Shown: positions 1 to 5,969 of the stretch, piece after piece
How positions within the stretch are numbered: position 1 is the first letter of the stretch
Layout of the letters: the number at the start of each line of letters is the position of its first letter
From: Anaerolineaceae bacterium UBA2274
GTDB lineage: Bacteria; Chloroflexota; Anaerolineae; Anaerolineales; Anaerolineaceae
Length of the DNA stretch: 5,969 bases
Assembly: GCA_002347705.1 (NCBI GenBank)
Contig: DDWY01000076.1
Span: 1 to 5,969, forward strand
Direction of reading: 5' to 3'
Notes under the pieces: generated by a model
The model's input: the letters and a program-made list of their open reading frames with translations, nothing else
The model's database searches: none
What the model was told of the DNA's origin: nothing
Made by a program: the position numbers and the translations under genes

Positions 1-1
1 T

Positions 2-2794
2 AATTGGTCTGTGTTGTTGGGCGCACTCCTCTACAGACTACTCGGTGGTCTCGACCTGCTCTCGGAGGAAGCCCGCGCGCTGCTCATTGGTGCTGGCGGT
101 GGACCAGGACCAACGGTTGTGCCAGAGTATGGCAAATTGGACGCCTGGGGCGAGAAACTCAGTGAAGAAGAAAACTTCAGTCCGGATAGTGACTGGATGC
201 CAAAAGTTGTCATGATCGCAAAAAACAGCTTTGTCTGGCTCAATCAACTTTCCAGGCAGTACGACCGGCAGATCGATCGCCTGGATCAAATTCCCGATGA
301 GACACTCGATCAACTTGCCAGCTGGGGCTTCACCGGCTTGTGGCTGATTGGTTTATGGGAAAGAAGTAACGCGTCCCGCCAGATCAAACAAATGTGCGGC
401 AACCCGGACGCTGTCTCTTCCGCATATTCTCTTGCCCGCTATCAGATTGCTGAGCGTCTTGGAGGAGATCTTTCCTATAATAACCTCAGCCAGCGCTGTG
501 CGGCTCGCGGCATTCGCCTTGCCAGCGATATGGTGCCCAATCACATGGGGATTGATTCTGACTGGGTTTACGATCACCCGGATTGGTTCATCCAATCCGA
601 TCAAAGTCCTTTCCCCTCCTATACGTTTAACGGCGCAGATCTTTCAACCAGACCCGGCATCAGCATCAATCTGGAAGATCATTACTACTCCCGCAGTGAC
701 GCGGCAGTGGTATTCAAGCACTATGACCATGGCAATGGAAAAACACGCTTTATTTATCACGGCAACGACGGCACCAGCATGCCCTGGAATGATACCGCTC
801 AGTTAAACTATCTCAATCCTGAAGTACGCGAAGCGGTAATTCAAACCATTCTCTCAGTCGCGCGCAAGTTCCCGATCATTCGCTTTGACGCAGCCATGAC
901 CCTGACGAAAAAGCACTACCAACGGCTTTGGTTCCCCCAGCCCGGTAGCGGTGGCGATATTCCTTCCCGAGCTGAACACGCCATGACGCGTGAAGCGTTT
1001 GATGCCGCCATGCCTGAGGAATTCTGGCGCGAAGTAGTTCAACGCGTCGCCGATGAGGTACCCGACACGCTGCTGCTGGCAGAAGCTTTCTGGCTGATGG
1101 AAGGTTACTTCGTGCGCACTCTCGGCATGCACCGGGTTTATAACAGCGCGTTTATGAACATGCTGCGCAATGAAGAAAATGAGAAATATCGCCAGCTGAT
1201 CAAGAACACGCTGGTTTATGACCCTGAGATCCTCAAGCGTTACGTGAATTTCATGAACAACCCGGACGAGAAAACCGCAGTTGAGCAGTATGGCAAAGGC
1301 GATAAATATTTTGGCATCTGCGCTCTGCTTTCAACAATGCCCGGTTTGCCCATGTTCGGTCACGGTCAGGTTGAGGGATATTCCGAAAAATATGGCATGG
1401 AATACTACCGCCCTTACTGGGATGAATCTCCCGATCAGGATCTGATCCGTCATCATCAGGCAGTGATCTTCCCCCTGCTCCACCGACGCAAGGTCTTTGC
1501 AAATGTTAATCGTTTCAGATTGTACGATTTTCACGTTGAAGGTGGAGGGGTCAACGAAGATGTGTTTGCCTACACCAACCACCAGGATGGTCAATCTGCA
1601 CTGGTTATTTACCATAATAAGTATGCCGAGACAGCAGGCTGGATACACACCTCTGCCCCATACCTGGTCAAGCAAGGCAGCGAAGGTCACCTTGAAACCC
1701 AAAACCTGGCGGAAGCCCTGGAATTGAATGGCAGCTCCTCGGATCTGGTATTATTCCAGGACCAAATATCCAAACGTTATTACCTCAGAAGATTGCAGGA
1801 ATTGCGCGAACAAGGCTTGTTTGTGCCCCTGCAATCTTACGCCTGCCAGGTATTCATGAACTTCAAGGTTGTGTCCGGTACTTACTACGAACAGTTATTC
1901 CAGCGTTTAAACGGACGCGGAGTCACAGATCTCGACCGGGCAATGGATGAGCTTGTGCACGAGCACCTCCTGGCGCCCCTGGGAGAGGCTTTAGACTACA
2001 CCAACCTGTTCAATTTGGCAGAAATCAGCTCCAAAACTGGACAGGCTTTTGACCAAAAGGTGCTAATAGAGCAAAACCTTTCCTGGCTCGACCAGGCTGA
2101 TTCTGCAGCCAGAGCCATCGTAGGTTATCCAGCTCAGGACCGGGAAATCGCGCATCAAACCTGGATCAAACAGCTCGAAGTCCTGACTTCTTTGCAGGAA
2201 TCCAGCCAGAAACTCGGTCTGGCAGCCAGCAAAACCGGCAAGGACCTTAGCAGCACTCTACTCGATGAGATCGATAAAGATCCTCGCCGGCGCATGCTTT
2301 TATTGGTATGGAACTTCTTCAGCAATCTTGCCGGCTCAATCGAAGAGGAAACAAACTGCGAAATAAATCGCCAGATAGCCGATCGTCGACCAGTCAGTGA
2401 ATTGATTGCTGCAAAGCTGAAGGAGTTTGGCTTTAGTGACTACGAGGCCTATCGCGGAAGCCAGGCAGTTCGCTGGCTGCTAAACCAGGTCCCCTTCATC
2501 GAAGAGGAAACTACCAGTCAGAAGTTCTTGGAGTCGCTCCTGGCGGACCCGGTTTTAACCGACTATCTTGAGATTAATACCCACAACGGCATTCGCTGGT
2601 TCAATAAAGAAAAGTTTTCCGATCTCATCTGGTATCAGCGTGCTGTGAGATTCGTCAAACATGCCACAGCAGAGCTCGAAACAGCTGAAGCTTTTGAAGC
2701 AATTCTTAGGCAGGAACGCTTGTTTAAAGAGATCGAAAAAGCCGTTGAAGATTCAGATTACCAGCTCGACAAGTTAATCAAGTTACTTGCTTAG
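2..2794 (+). CDS. GH13 alpha-amylase-superfamily protein, GlgE-like region IV, 5'-truncated by window
   Basis: This is a large cytoplasmic-looking alpha-glucan-active enzyme of the GH13 superfamily; its exact reaction is unknown. The frame is open to the left edge, and its first codons (NWSVLLGALLYRLL) look like coding sequence, so the GTG at 11 is probably internal and the true start lies upstream. Homologues I remember carry a few hundred further N-terminal residues. Counting from the GTG at 11, the barrel starts near residue 65. Region I is DMVPNH (173-178), region II IIRFDAA with nucleophile D293, region III LLLAEAF with acid/base E358, and region IV NFMNNPDE with D419. The full catalytic triad is present, but the usual His before the region IV Asp is P418, as I recall for GlgE maltosyltransferases. 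A beta-type domain C follows (about 500-620), then a long, mostly helical C-terminal region (about 625-927) ending near a WFNKE motif; I cannot assign this region to a known domain. The gene ends at TAG 2792-2794, overlapping the convergent GH57 gene by 12 bp. GH13 membership is near certain; substrate is not. Confidence 0.93.
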   Translation, partial: NWSVLLGALLYRLLGGLDLLSEEARALLIGAGGGPGPTVVPEYGKLDAWGEKLSEEENFSPDSDWMPKVVMIAKNSFVWLNQLSRQYDRQIDRLDQIPDETLDQLASWGFTGLWLIGLWERSNASRQIKQMCGNPDAVSSAYSLARYQIAERLGGDLSYNNLSQRCAARGIRLASDMVPNHMGIDSDWVYDHPDWFIQSDQSPFPSYTFNGADLSTRPGISINLEDHYYSRSDAAVVFKHYDHGNGKTRFIYHGNDGTSMPWNDTAQLNYLNPEVREAVIQTILSVARKFPIIRFDAAMTLTKKHYQRLWFPQPGSGGDIPSRAEHAMTREAFDAAMPEEFWREVVQRVADEVPDTLLLAEAFWLMEGYFVRTLGMHRVYNSAFMNMLRNEENEKYRQLIKNTLVYDPEILKRYVNFMNNPDEKTAVEQYGKGDKYFGICALLSTMPGLPMFGHGQVEGYSEKYGMEYYRPYWDESPDQDLIRHHQAVIFPLLHRRKVFANVNRFRLYDFHVEGGGVNEDVFAYTNHQDGQSALVIYHNKYAETAGWIHTSAPYLVKQGSEGHLETQNLAEALELNGSSSDLVLFQDQISKRYYLRRLQELREQGLFVPLQSYACQVFMNFKVVSGTYYEQLFQRLNGRGVTDLDRAMDELVHEHLLAPLGEALDYTNLFNLAEISSKTGQAFDQKVLIEQNLSWLDQADSAARAIVGYPAQDREIAHQTWIKQLEVLTSLQESSQKLGLAASKTGKDLSSTLLDEIDKDPRRRMLLLVWNFFSNLAGSIEEETNCEINRQIADRRPVSELIAAKLKEFGFSDYEAYRGSQAVRWLLNQVPFIEEETTSQKFLESLLADPVLTDYLEINTHNGIRWFNKEKFSDLIWYQRAVRFVKHATAELETAEAFEAILRQERLFKEIEKAVEDSDYQLDKLIKLLA

Positions 2795-4180
2795 TCCATT
2801 TTGTTCAATTTCGGCTCGAATCAAGGTCTGAGACAGCACAGTGTCTGCTCTCAGACCTGTTTTTTCGCTTCTTACATGAGCTAATTCACTGATGATCTTC
2901 GGATCAATTTGCTCGCCGGTAGCCTGCTGCGTTAACCACAAAGCTTTTGCCGCATAGGCAATATTGTTCTGGGGTTCTATGCGGTGAAATTCTTCAAAAA
3001 ACCACCCGCAGGAAGTAAACATGCGCTGACTTTCAAACTGTGCTCTAAGCAGGGTTTCAAGTTTTTTTGGTCTCTGGTCGTCAAAACCGGGCGTTCCGTA
3101 CTTGCTGCAGACTTCTTCCAACTTGACCTGGCCATGTTTTATCTGAACAAATTGGTTTCGCACTTCCCATGGATCAGCCACAATCTCGCCGGCGTGGTTT
3201 TCATACACTGACTCCACCCAGTCGGCGATGTCTCTCATGGCAGTGAAGAAAGGGTTTTTCCATCTTGCGCCAGGTGTGCACGCGCACTCTGTGAACCATC
3301 GATCGACACCATGCATGCAAGACCATGACGAAGGCTCATTCAACAATGCATAAGCCTCTGGTTGATGATTAAGCAGCCACAAACCAGGCCAGGACCATTC
3401 CACATCATGCCTTTCCCCACCTTCATTGAGAAGATATCGCAAAAAGTGATCACGAAACTTCTGGTGATGTCCATAAAGTTCACCATCGCTGGCAATCAGA
3501 TTGAAATGCGTCAGATCAATACCCTGGTCAACCCGGATGGATGATAAAAATTCATCACCATTCTCGGTTGCCTTTGGAATGAAACTGACCTTTGTGCTCA
3601 GATCCCGATGATAAGGGAAAACGATGAAGGGTTTACGTCCATCTGGAAGTTCAACATAATAAGGTCCGGGCTTTGATTCCAAGGGGCGAACTTGCCAGGG
3701 AGCCAGGATGGTAAACTCAAGACCGCAATCCTGCAAAACACACAGAGTTTCAATATCCGCAGCCGTTTCTGGCAACCAGATCCCTTTTGGGCGATGATCA
3801 AAGCGATAGACAAAATCGTCCACAGCCCACCTGACACTGGTAACTTTATTACGATAGGAAAGCAAAGGTAAAATGCTGTGGGTGTAACCTTGCACCAAAG
3901 CGTTTCCGACACCATACTTTAAGTAATTCGCCCGCTCCTGCTCAACAATTCTCTCAGCAACATCGGGGGCAAAATCCCACATCCAGTCAAACAAAGTTGG
4001 TCCTATGTTAAAGCTGATCTTTCCAAAGTTACCCACACGGGCATTAGGTTCATAACACTCTGCCAGTATTCTCTCGTTCCAGTTGTGAAACGGTTCAGCC
4101 CCGCGTTCATCAGGGATATAGTTCGAAATCGGATCTTCCCTTGGGGGTTGGTAAAAATGTCCATGAACGCAAAGCGGCAT
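2783..4180 (-). CDS. GH57 family glycoside hydrolase with DUF3536-type C-terminal region
   Basis: This is a predicted intracellular GH57 enzyme (465 aa) acting on an alpha-glucan or related sugar. DUF3536-type members are, to my knowledge, biochemically uncharacterised. The start is secure: ATG at 4180 has GAGGAG 8 nt upstream, and the protein begins directly with the first GH57 motif, HGHFYQPP (6-13). GNALVQGYTHSILPL (92-106) matches region 2. KGIWLPETA (132-140) holds the predicted nucleophile E138, and SDGELYGHH (231-239) holds the predicted acid/base D232. DUF3536-like hallmarks follow: SSWSCMHGVDRW (284-295) and TSCGWFFEE (389-397). All key catalytic residues are present. There is no signal peptide or membrane segment. 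Members of this family that I recall are often about 800 aa, so this is a compact version that keeps the hallmark C-terminal motifs. It is the second gene of an operon with the SDR, whose stop codon lies 4 nt upstream. Its 3' end overlaps the convergent GH13 gene, and its last 30 codons also contain that gene's terminator. I see no terminator for this transcript downstream. Confidence 0.93.
   Translation of the reverse strand: MPLCVHGHFYQPPREDPISNYIPDERGAEPFHNWNERILAECYEPNARVGNFGKISFNIGPTLFDWMWDFAPDVAERIVEQERANYLKYGVGNALVQGYTHSILPLLSYRNKVTSVRWAVDDFVYRFDHRPKGIWLPETAADIETLCVLQDCGLEFTILAPWQVRPLESKPGPYYVELPDGRKPFIVFPYHRDLSTKVSFIPKATENGDEFLSSIRVDQGIDLTHFNLIASDGELYGHHQKFRDHFLRYLLNEGGERHDVEWSWPGLWLLNHQPEAYALLNEPSSWSCMHGVDRWFTECACTPGARWKNPFFTAMRDIADWVESVYENHAGEIVADPWEVRNQFVQIKHGQVKLEEVCSKYGTPGFDDQRPKKLETLLRAQFESQRMFTSCGWFFEEFHRIEPQNNIAYAAKALWLTQQATGEQIDPKIISELAHVRSEKTGLRADTVLSQTLIRAEIEQNGLSK
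2824..2865 (+). terminator. Rho-independent terminator of the GH13 gene
   Basis: A perfect 10-bp inverted repeat, AGGTCTGAGA (2824-2833) and TCTCAGACCT (2849-2858), encloses a 15-nt loop. In the loop, CAG (2834-2836) can add three further pairs with CTG (2845-2847) across a bulged C. One G later comes a run of six T (2860-2865). It starts 29 nt after the GH13 stop codon. The T-run lies only on the plus-strand 3' side, so the element is directional for the GH13 transcript. It lies wholly within codons of the convergent GH57 gene (around residues 439-453). Confidence 0.88.
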
Positions 4181-4184
4181 TGTG

Positions 4185-5087
4185 TTATCTCCTCATAGCA
4201 GAATTTAAGTAGTCGATTTTATGTTTCATTCGGGCAGGATTGATGCCAAAGTTTCGCGGCATGCTGTCCAAATCACAAGTTCGGTTCTCAGCCAGGTAAT
4301 CCATCCAAAAAACCGTTGTTGGAAAATCCTTGATCCGGCTTTCAAGAAATTGGGTCAAAAAACTCAACTGAACAGGGTTGAACTCAACATATCGCTTTTT
4401 CTTTTTCAGTTGTTTTCCGATCATTTTCAGCACGTCCAAAAAGGACAAGTGCTCTGGTCCCCCCACCTCCATGATCGCATTCTCAGTAACCGGCATATCC
4501 AGCGCCCAGATCAGGCTGGTGACTAAATCCTCGACCCACAAAGGTTGAACTAAGGTGCTGCCATCTCCAGGCACCAAAACCACCCCGGGTGAAATCTTGA
4601 TCAACCTTGCCAGGTTAATCGTGAAATTGTCTCCTTCGCCATAGACCATTGAGCTGCGGATAATTGTGTAATTCAAACCTGATTTCCGGATGATGCTTTC
4701 CGCGATACCTTTGGCTCTCATCAACCCGTAAGCAGAGGATTTGTCTGCGCCTAAATGACTCAGGTAGAAAAATCGTCTGACACCAGCCTGGACTGCAAGA
4801 CTTGTCAGCCGGGTGAGATGATTTACCTCGGTTTCCATCAAGTCAGCTTTTACACCAGCCCGCTCAACACCCACAAGGTGATAAATCACATCCACCCCTT
4901 GCAGCGCCGATCTGACACCGCGCTCGTCGCTCAGGGAGCTTAACGCAACCTGCATTTCAGCCTGCCGGGGAAGGTTGGGCTGGTCAATTCCAGGCTGCAA
5001 AAACAAGCGGTAGGGCTTTCCAAGTCTATCCAGATGCCGGATTAAATATCCGCCGATAAAACCTGTTCCGCCAGTAACTAAAATCAT
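4185..5087 (-). CDS. NAD(P)-binding epimerase/atypical SDR, NDUFA9-like
   Basis: This is a soluble Rossmann-fold protein of the extended or atypical short-chain dehydrogenase type (300 aa from the chosen start). It resembles the NDUFA9-like/NAD-dependent epimerase group; substrate is unknown. The dinucleotide-binding loop is VTGGTGFIGG (4-13), with glycines 6, 9 and 12. YHLVGV (69-74) and RRFFYLSHLGA (104-114) are the usual beta4 and beta5 segments. IIRSSMVYGEGD (142-153) and QPLWVEDLV (181-189) are typical of the NDUFA9-like group. The expected catalytic YxxxK is not intact: the Lys fits K126, but the only nearby Tyr is Y120, giving Y-x5-K, so classical redox chemistry is doubtful. I chose the ATG at 5087 over an in-frame ATG at 5120 because the GxxGxxG strand then begins at residue 2, as is normal. 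The extra 11 residues would also have to be read across a strong -10 promoter. Neither start has a Shine-Dalgarno. This is the first gene of the operon leading into GH57. Confidence 0.9.
   Translation of the reverse strand: MILVTGGTGFIGGYLIRHLDRLGKPYRLFLQPGIDQPNLPRQAEMQVALSSLSDERGVRSALQGVDVIYHLVGVERAGVKADLMETEVNHLTRLTSLAVQAGVRRFFYLSHLGADKSSAYGLMRAKGIAESIIRKSGLNYTIIRSSMVYGEGDNFTINLARLIKISPGVVLVPGDGSTLVQPLWVEDLVTSLIWALDMPVTENAIMEVGGPEHLSFLDVLKMIGKQLKKKKRYVEFNPVQLSFLTQFLESRIKDFPTTVFWMDYLAENRTCDLDSMPRNFGINPARMKHKIDYLNSAMRR
4189..4194 (-). promoter_or_regulatory. Shine-Dalgarno of the GH57 gene embedded in the SDR 3' end
   Basis: On the minus strand the SDR gene ends ATG AGG AGA TAA. The GAGGAG inside these codons lies 8 nt before the GH57 ATG, a near-ideal Shine-Dalgarno. 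The SDR stop and the GH57 start are separated by only 4 nt (CACA). This fixes the GH57 start and points to translational coupling of the two genes on one mRNA. Confidence 0.85.
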
Positions 5088-5159
5088 GGCGGCATTATAG
5101 CAGATTTTCTTGTTTGGCATATTACTTGCACGTTAGAGGTAAGGCAATTTATCAACTGG
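5088..5159. other. Divergent intergenic region between the SDR and TIM-barrel genes
   Basis: These 72 bp must hold the SDR promoter (strong extended -10, minus strand) and, if the TIM-barrel gene has its own promoter, that promoter as well. On the plus strand I see only weak candidates: TTGCAC (5126-5131) as a -35 and TTTATC (5148-5153) as a -10, with 16-bp spacing. Each matches consensus at about half its positions. If used, this pair would also put +1 at the ATG at 5160. I see no convincing operator palindrome. Confidence 0.4.
5094..5102 (-). promoter_or_regulatory. Extended -10 promoter for the SDR-GH57 operon, predicted leaderless start
   Basis: Read on the minus strand, TGCTATAAT is a perfect housekeeping-sigma extended -10 (TGn plus consensus hexamer). 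Six bases (GCCGCC) separate it from the ATG at 5087, so the standard +1 position is the A of that ATG. No good -35 hexamer is seen at 16-18 bp spacing, which an extended -10 can tolerate. No Shine-Dalgarno precedes the ATG, consistent with a leaderless transcript. This is a sequence match; promoter activity is inferred. Confidence 0.68.
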
Positions 5160-5969
5160 ATGGATGACATGGAAAAACGACTTGGCTTTCATTACTTTCA
5201 AGATTATGACCACTATCAAGCGAGAGATCTCGAGCTTTGGATCCCCGAACTCGCTTCTCTTCAGGCTTCCTGGCTGGTTCTCAAAGCGCCCACTGCAGCC
5301 GCCATTCCAGAAGAATTCATCACTGGTCTGATCCAGGCTGGCATCCAACCAATTCTGCATTTCGATTTTCAGGTAAATAGTGAGGTTCGTCCGGAAGATT
5401 TGCGAGTCATTCTTTCATCTTACGCTAACTGGGGAGTGAAACATGTCATTTTCTTTGACAGCCCCAATGCAAAAAGTGCCTGGACAGATGGGAGTTGGTC
5501 ACAGGGCGACCTTGTGGAGCGTTTTCTTGACCGCTTTTTGCCTTTTGTGCGCTTGGCTGAACAAAACGGTCTCATTCCTGTGTTTCCTCCTTTGGAACCT
5601 GGAGGTGATTATTGGGATCTCTCATTCCTTAGGAAGGTCCTCCAACTGGTTCAACAACGGCGCTCCTTTGACTTTAGTGTAAATTTCCACATGGCAGTCA
5701 GTTCACAAACCTTCGACCACCCACTCGATTGGGGTGCAGGCGGTCAATCGCGTTGGAAGTCTCCCCGGCCTTACAGCAAGGTTGAGCTCGGTGAAGAAGA
5801 CCACATTGGATTTAACACCTGGCAGTGGTATGCCTACCAGGTAAGAGAAGTTCTCAACATCACCCCAAAGTTCTTCCTCTTCTACTACGGCATGTCTCAC
5901 ATTGCGGGAAATAAGCTGGATTCCGACAACAGTTTTGAGCAGATGGTTGATATCGCCCTGGCTCTTTCT
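5160..5969 (+). CDS. Hypothetical TIM-barrel-like protein, possibly glycosidase-related, 3'-truncated by window
   Basis: This is an uncharacterised protein; 270 codons are visible with no stop before the window ends. I do not recognise a named family, though it resembles hypothetical proteins I associate with Chloroflexota. Regularly spaced hydrophobic strands suggest a (beta/alpha) barrel: RLGFHYF (7-13), SWLVLKAP (38-45), PILHFDF (64-70), HVIFFDSPN (95-103), IPVFPPLEPGGDYWD (139-153), FSVNFHMAV (172-180) and FFLFYYGM (238-245). Conserved-looking polar positions at strand ends (D100, E145, D150, W190/W199) would suit a sugar-binding cleft, and E145 is a candidate catalytic acid; this is inference only. 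No signal peptide is visible at the N-terminus. Two in-frame ATGs compete, at 5160 and 5169, and neither has a good Shine-Dalgarno: AGAGG/AAGG lies about 15 nt before 5160, and a weak GGA lies just before 5169. The gene is transcribed divergently from the SDR across a 72-bp gap. That the frame is coding is well supported by its length and composition; function is open. Confidence 0.82.
   Translation, partial: MDDMEKRLGFHYFQDYDHYQARDLELWIPELASLQASWLVLKAPTAAAIPEEFITGLIQAGIQPILHFDFQVNSEVRPEDLRVILSSYANWGVKHVIFFDSPNAKSAWTDGSWSQGDLVERFLDRFLPFVRLAEQNGLIPVFPPLEPGGDYWDLSFLRKVLQLVQQRRSFDFSVNFHMAVSSQTFDHPLDWGAGGQSRWKSPRPYSKVELGEEDHIGFNTWQWYAYQVREVLNITPKFFLFYYGMSHIAGNKLDSDNSFEQMVDIALALS

Noticed and set aside
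11..13. GTG at 11 as the true start of the GH13 gene
   Set aside because: The frame stays open to the left edge and codons 2-10 continue protein-like sequence, while the first barrel motifs come only about 65 residues later. The gene is truncated by the window.
348..806. 152-codon plus-strand open frame inside the GH13 gene
   Set aside because: It overlaps the GH13 catalytic region in another frame, shows no recognisable protein features and has no ribosome-binding site of note.
1331..1702. 123-codon minus-strand open frame opposite the GH13 gene
   Set aside because: It is antisense to a clearly coding region and shows no domain, promoter or independent support.
4434..4446. Small hairpin GTCC-AAAAA-GGAC in the SDR gene
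   Set aside because: The stem is only 4 bp, is internal to a coding region, and has no T-run after it on the transcribed strand. This is expected by chance.
4221..4526. 101-codon plus-strand open frame opposite the SDR gene
   Set aside because: It is antisense to conserved SDR sequence and has no family resemblance.
5088..5120. Longer SDR start at ATG 5120 (11 extra residues)
   Set aside because: It has no Shine-Dalgarno, lies upstream of a perfect extended -10, and adds residues before a Rossmann strand that normally starts at residue 2-3.
5224..5244. Polylinker-like cluster of BglII, XhoI and BamHI sites
   Set aside because: It lies inside a continuous coding frame (RDLELWIP) with normal sequence either side, so it is a chance cluster and not a vector remnant.
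5133..5360. 75-codon minus-strand open frame opposite the TIM-barrel gene
   Set aside because: It is antisense to the start of a longer, better supported plus-strand frame and crosses the divergent promoter region.
5443..5682. 79-codon plus-strand open frame with a hydrophobic stretch
   Set aside because: It is the +1 shadow of the TIM-barrel gene. The apparent membrane segment comes from out-of-frame reading of Phe/Leu-rich codons.

Overview
This window looks like chromosomal DNA of an uncultured or little-studied member of the Chloroflexota, most likely class Anaerolineae. That placement is inferred from three things: protein sequences that resemble families I associate with that group (a very large GlgE-like GH13 protein, a GH57/DUF3536 protein, and a Chloroflexi-type NDUFA9-like SDR); roughly balanced base composition; and dense gene packing. 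No phage, IS, CRISPR, tRNA or rRNA signal is visible. Almost every base lies in a gene.

Layout. Positions 2-2794 (+) hold the 3' part of a large GH13 alpha-amylase-superfamily gene whose 5' end lies outside the window. It converges on, and overlaps by 12 bp, a GH57/DUF3536 gene (4180 down to 2783, minus). That gene follows an NAD(P)-binding SDR/epimerase gene (5087 down to 4185, minus) in a tight two-gene operon, in which the Shine-Dalgarno of the second gene sits inside the last codons of the first. Across a 72-bp divergent gap, a plus-strand gene starts at 5160 and runs off the right edge. It encodes a probable TIM-barrel protein of unknown function.

Control signals. A strong intrinsic terminator for the plus-strand GH13 transcript (2824-2865) lies inside the 3' coding region of the opposing GH57 gene. 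A perfect extended -10 (TGCTATAAT) is placed so that the predicted +1 is the A of the SDR ATG, which suggests a leaderless mRNA.

How the genes may fit together. Two unrelated alpha-glucan-type glycoside hydrolase families (GH13 and GH57), both without a visible secretion signal in the part seen, suggest intracellular alpha-glucan or maltodextrin metabolism. The GH13 protein has Pro in place of the usual region IV His, as I recall for GlgE maltosyltransferases. A transglycosylase or phosphorylated-sugar reaction is therefore possible but unproven. The SDR and the TIM-barrel protein cannot be tied to that pathway from sequence alone. The locus is interesting mainly for uncharacterised enzyme subfamilies and compact expression signals. 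I see no clear new defence or mobile system.
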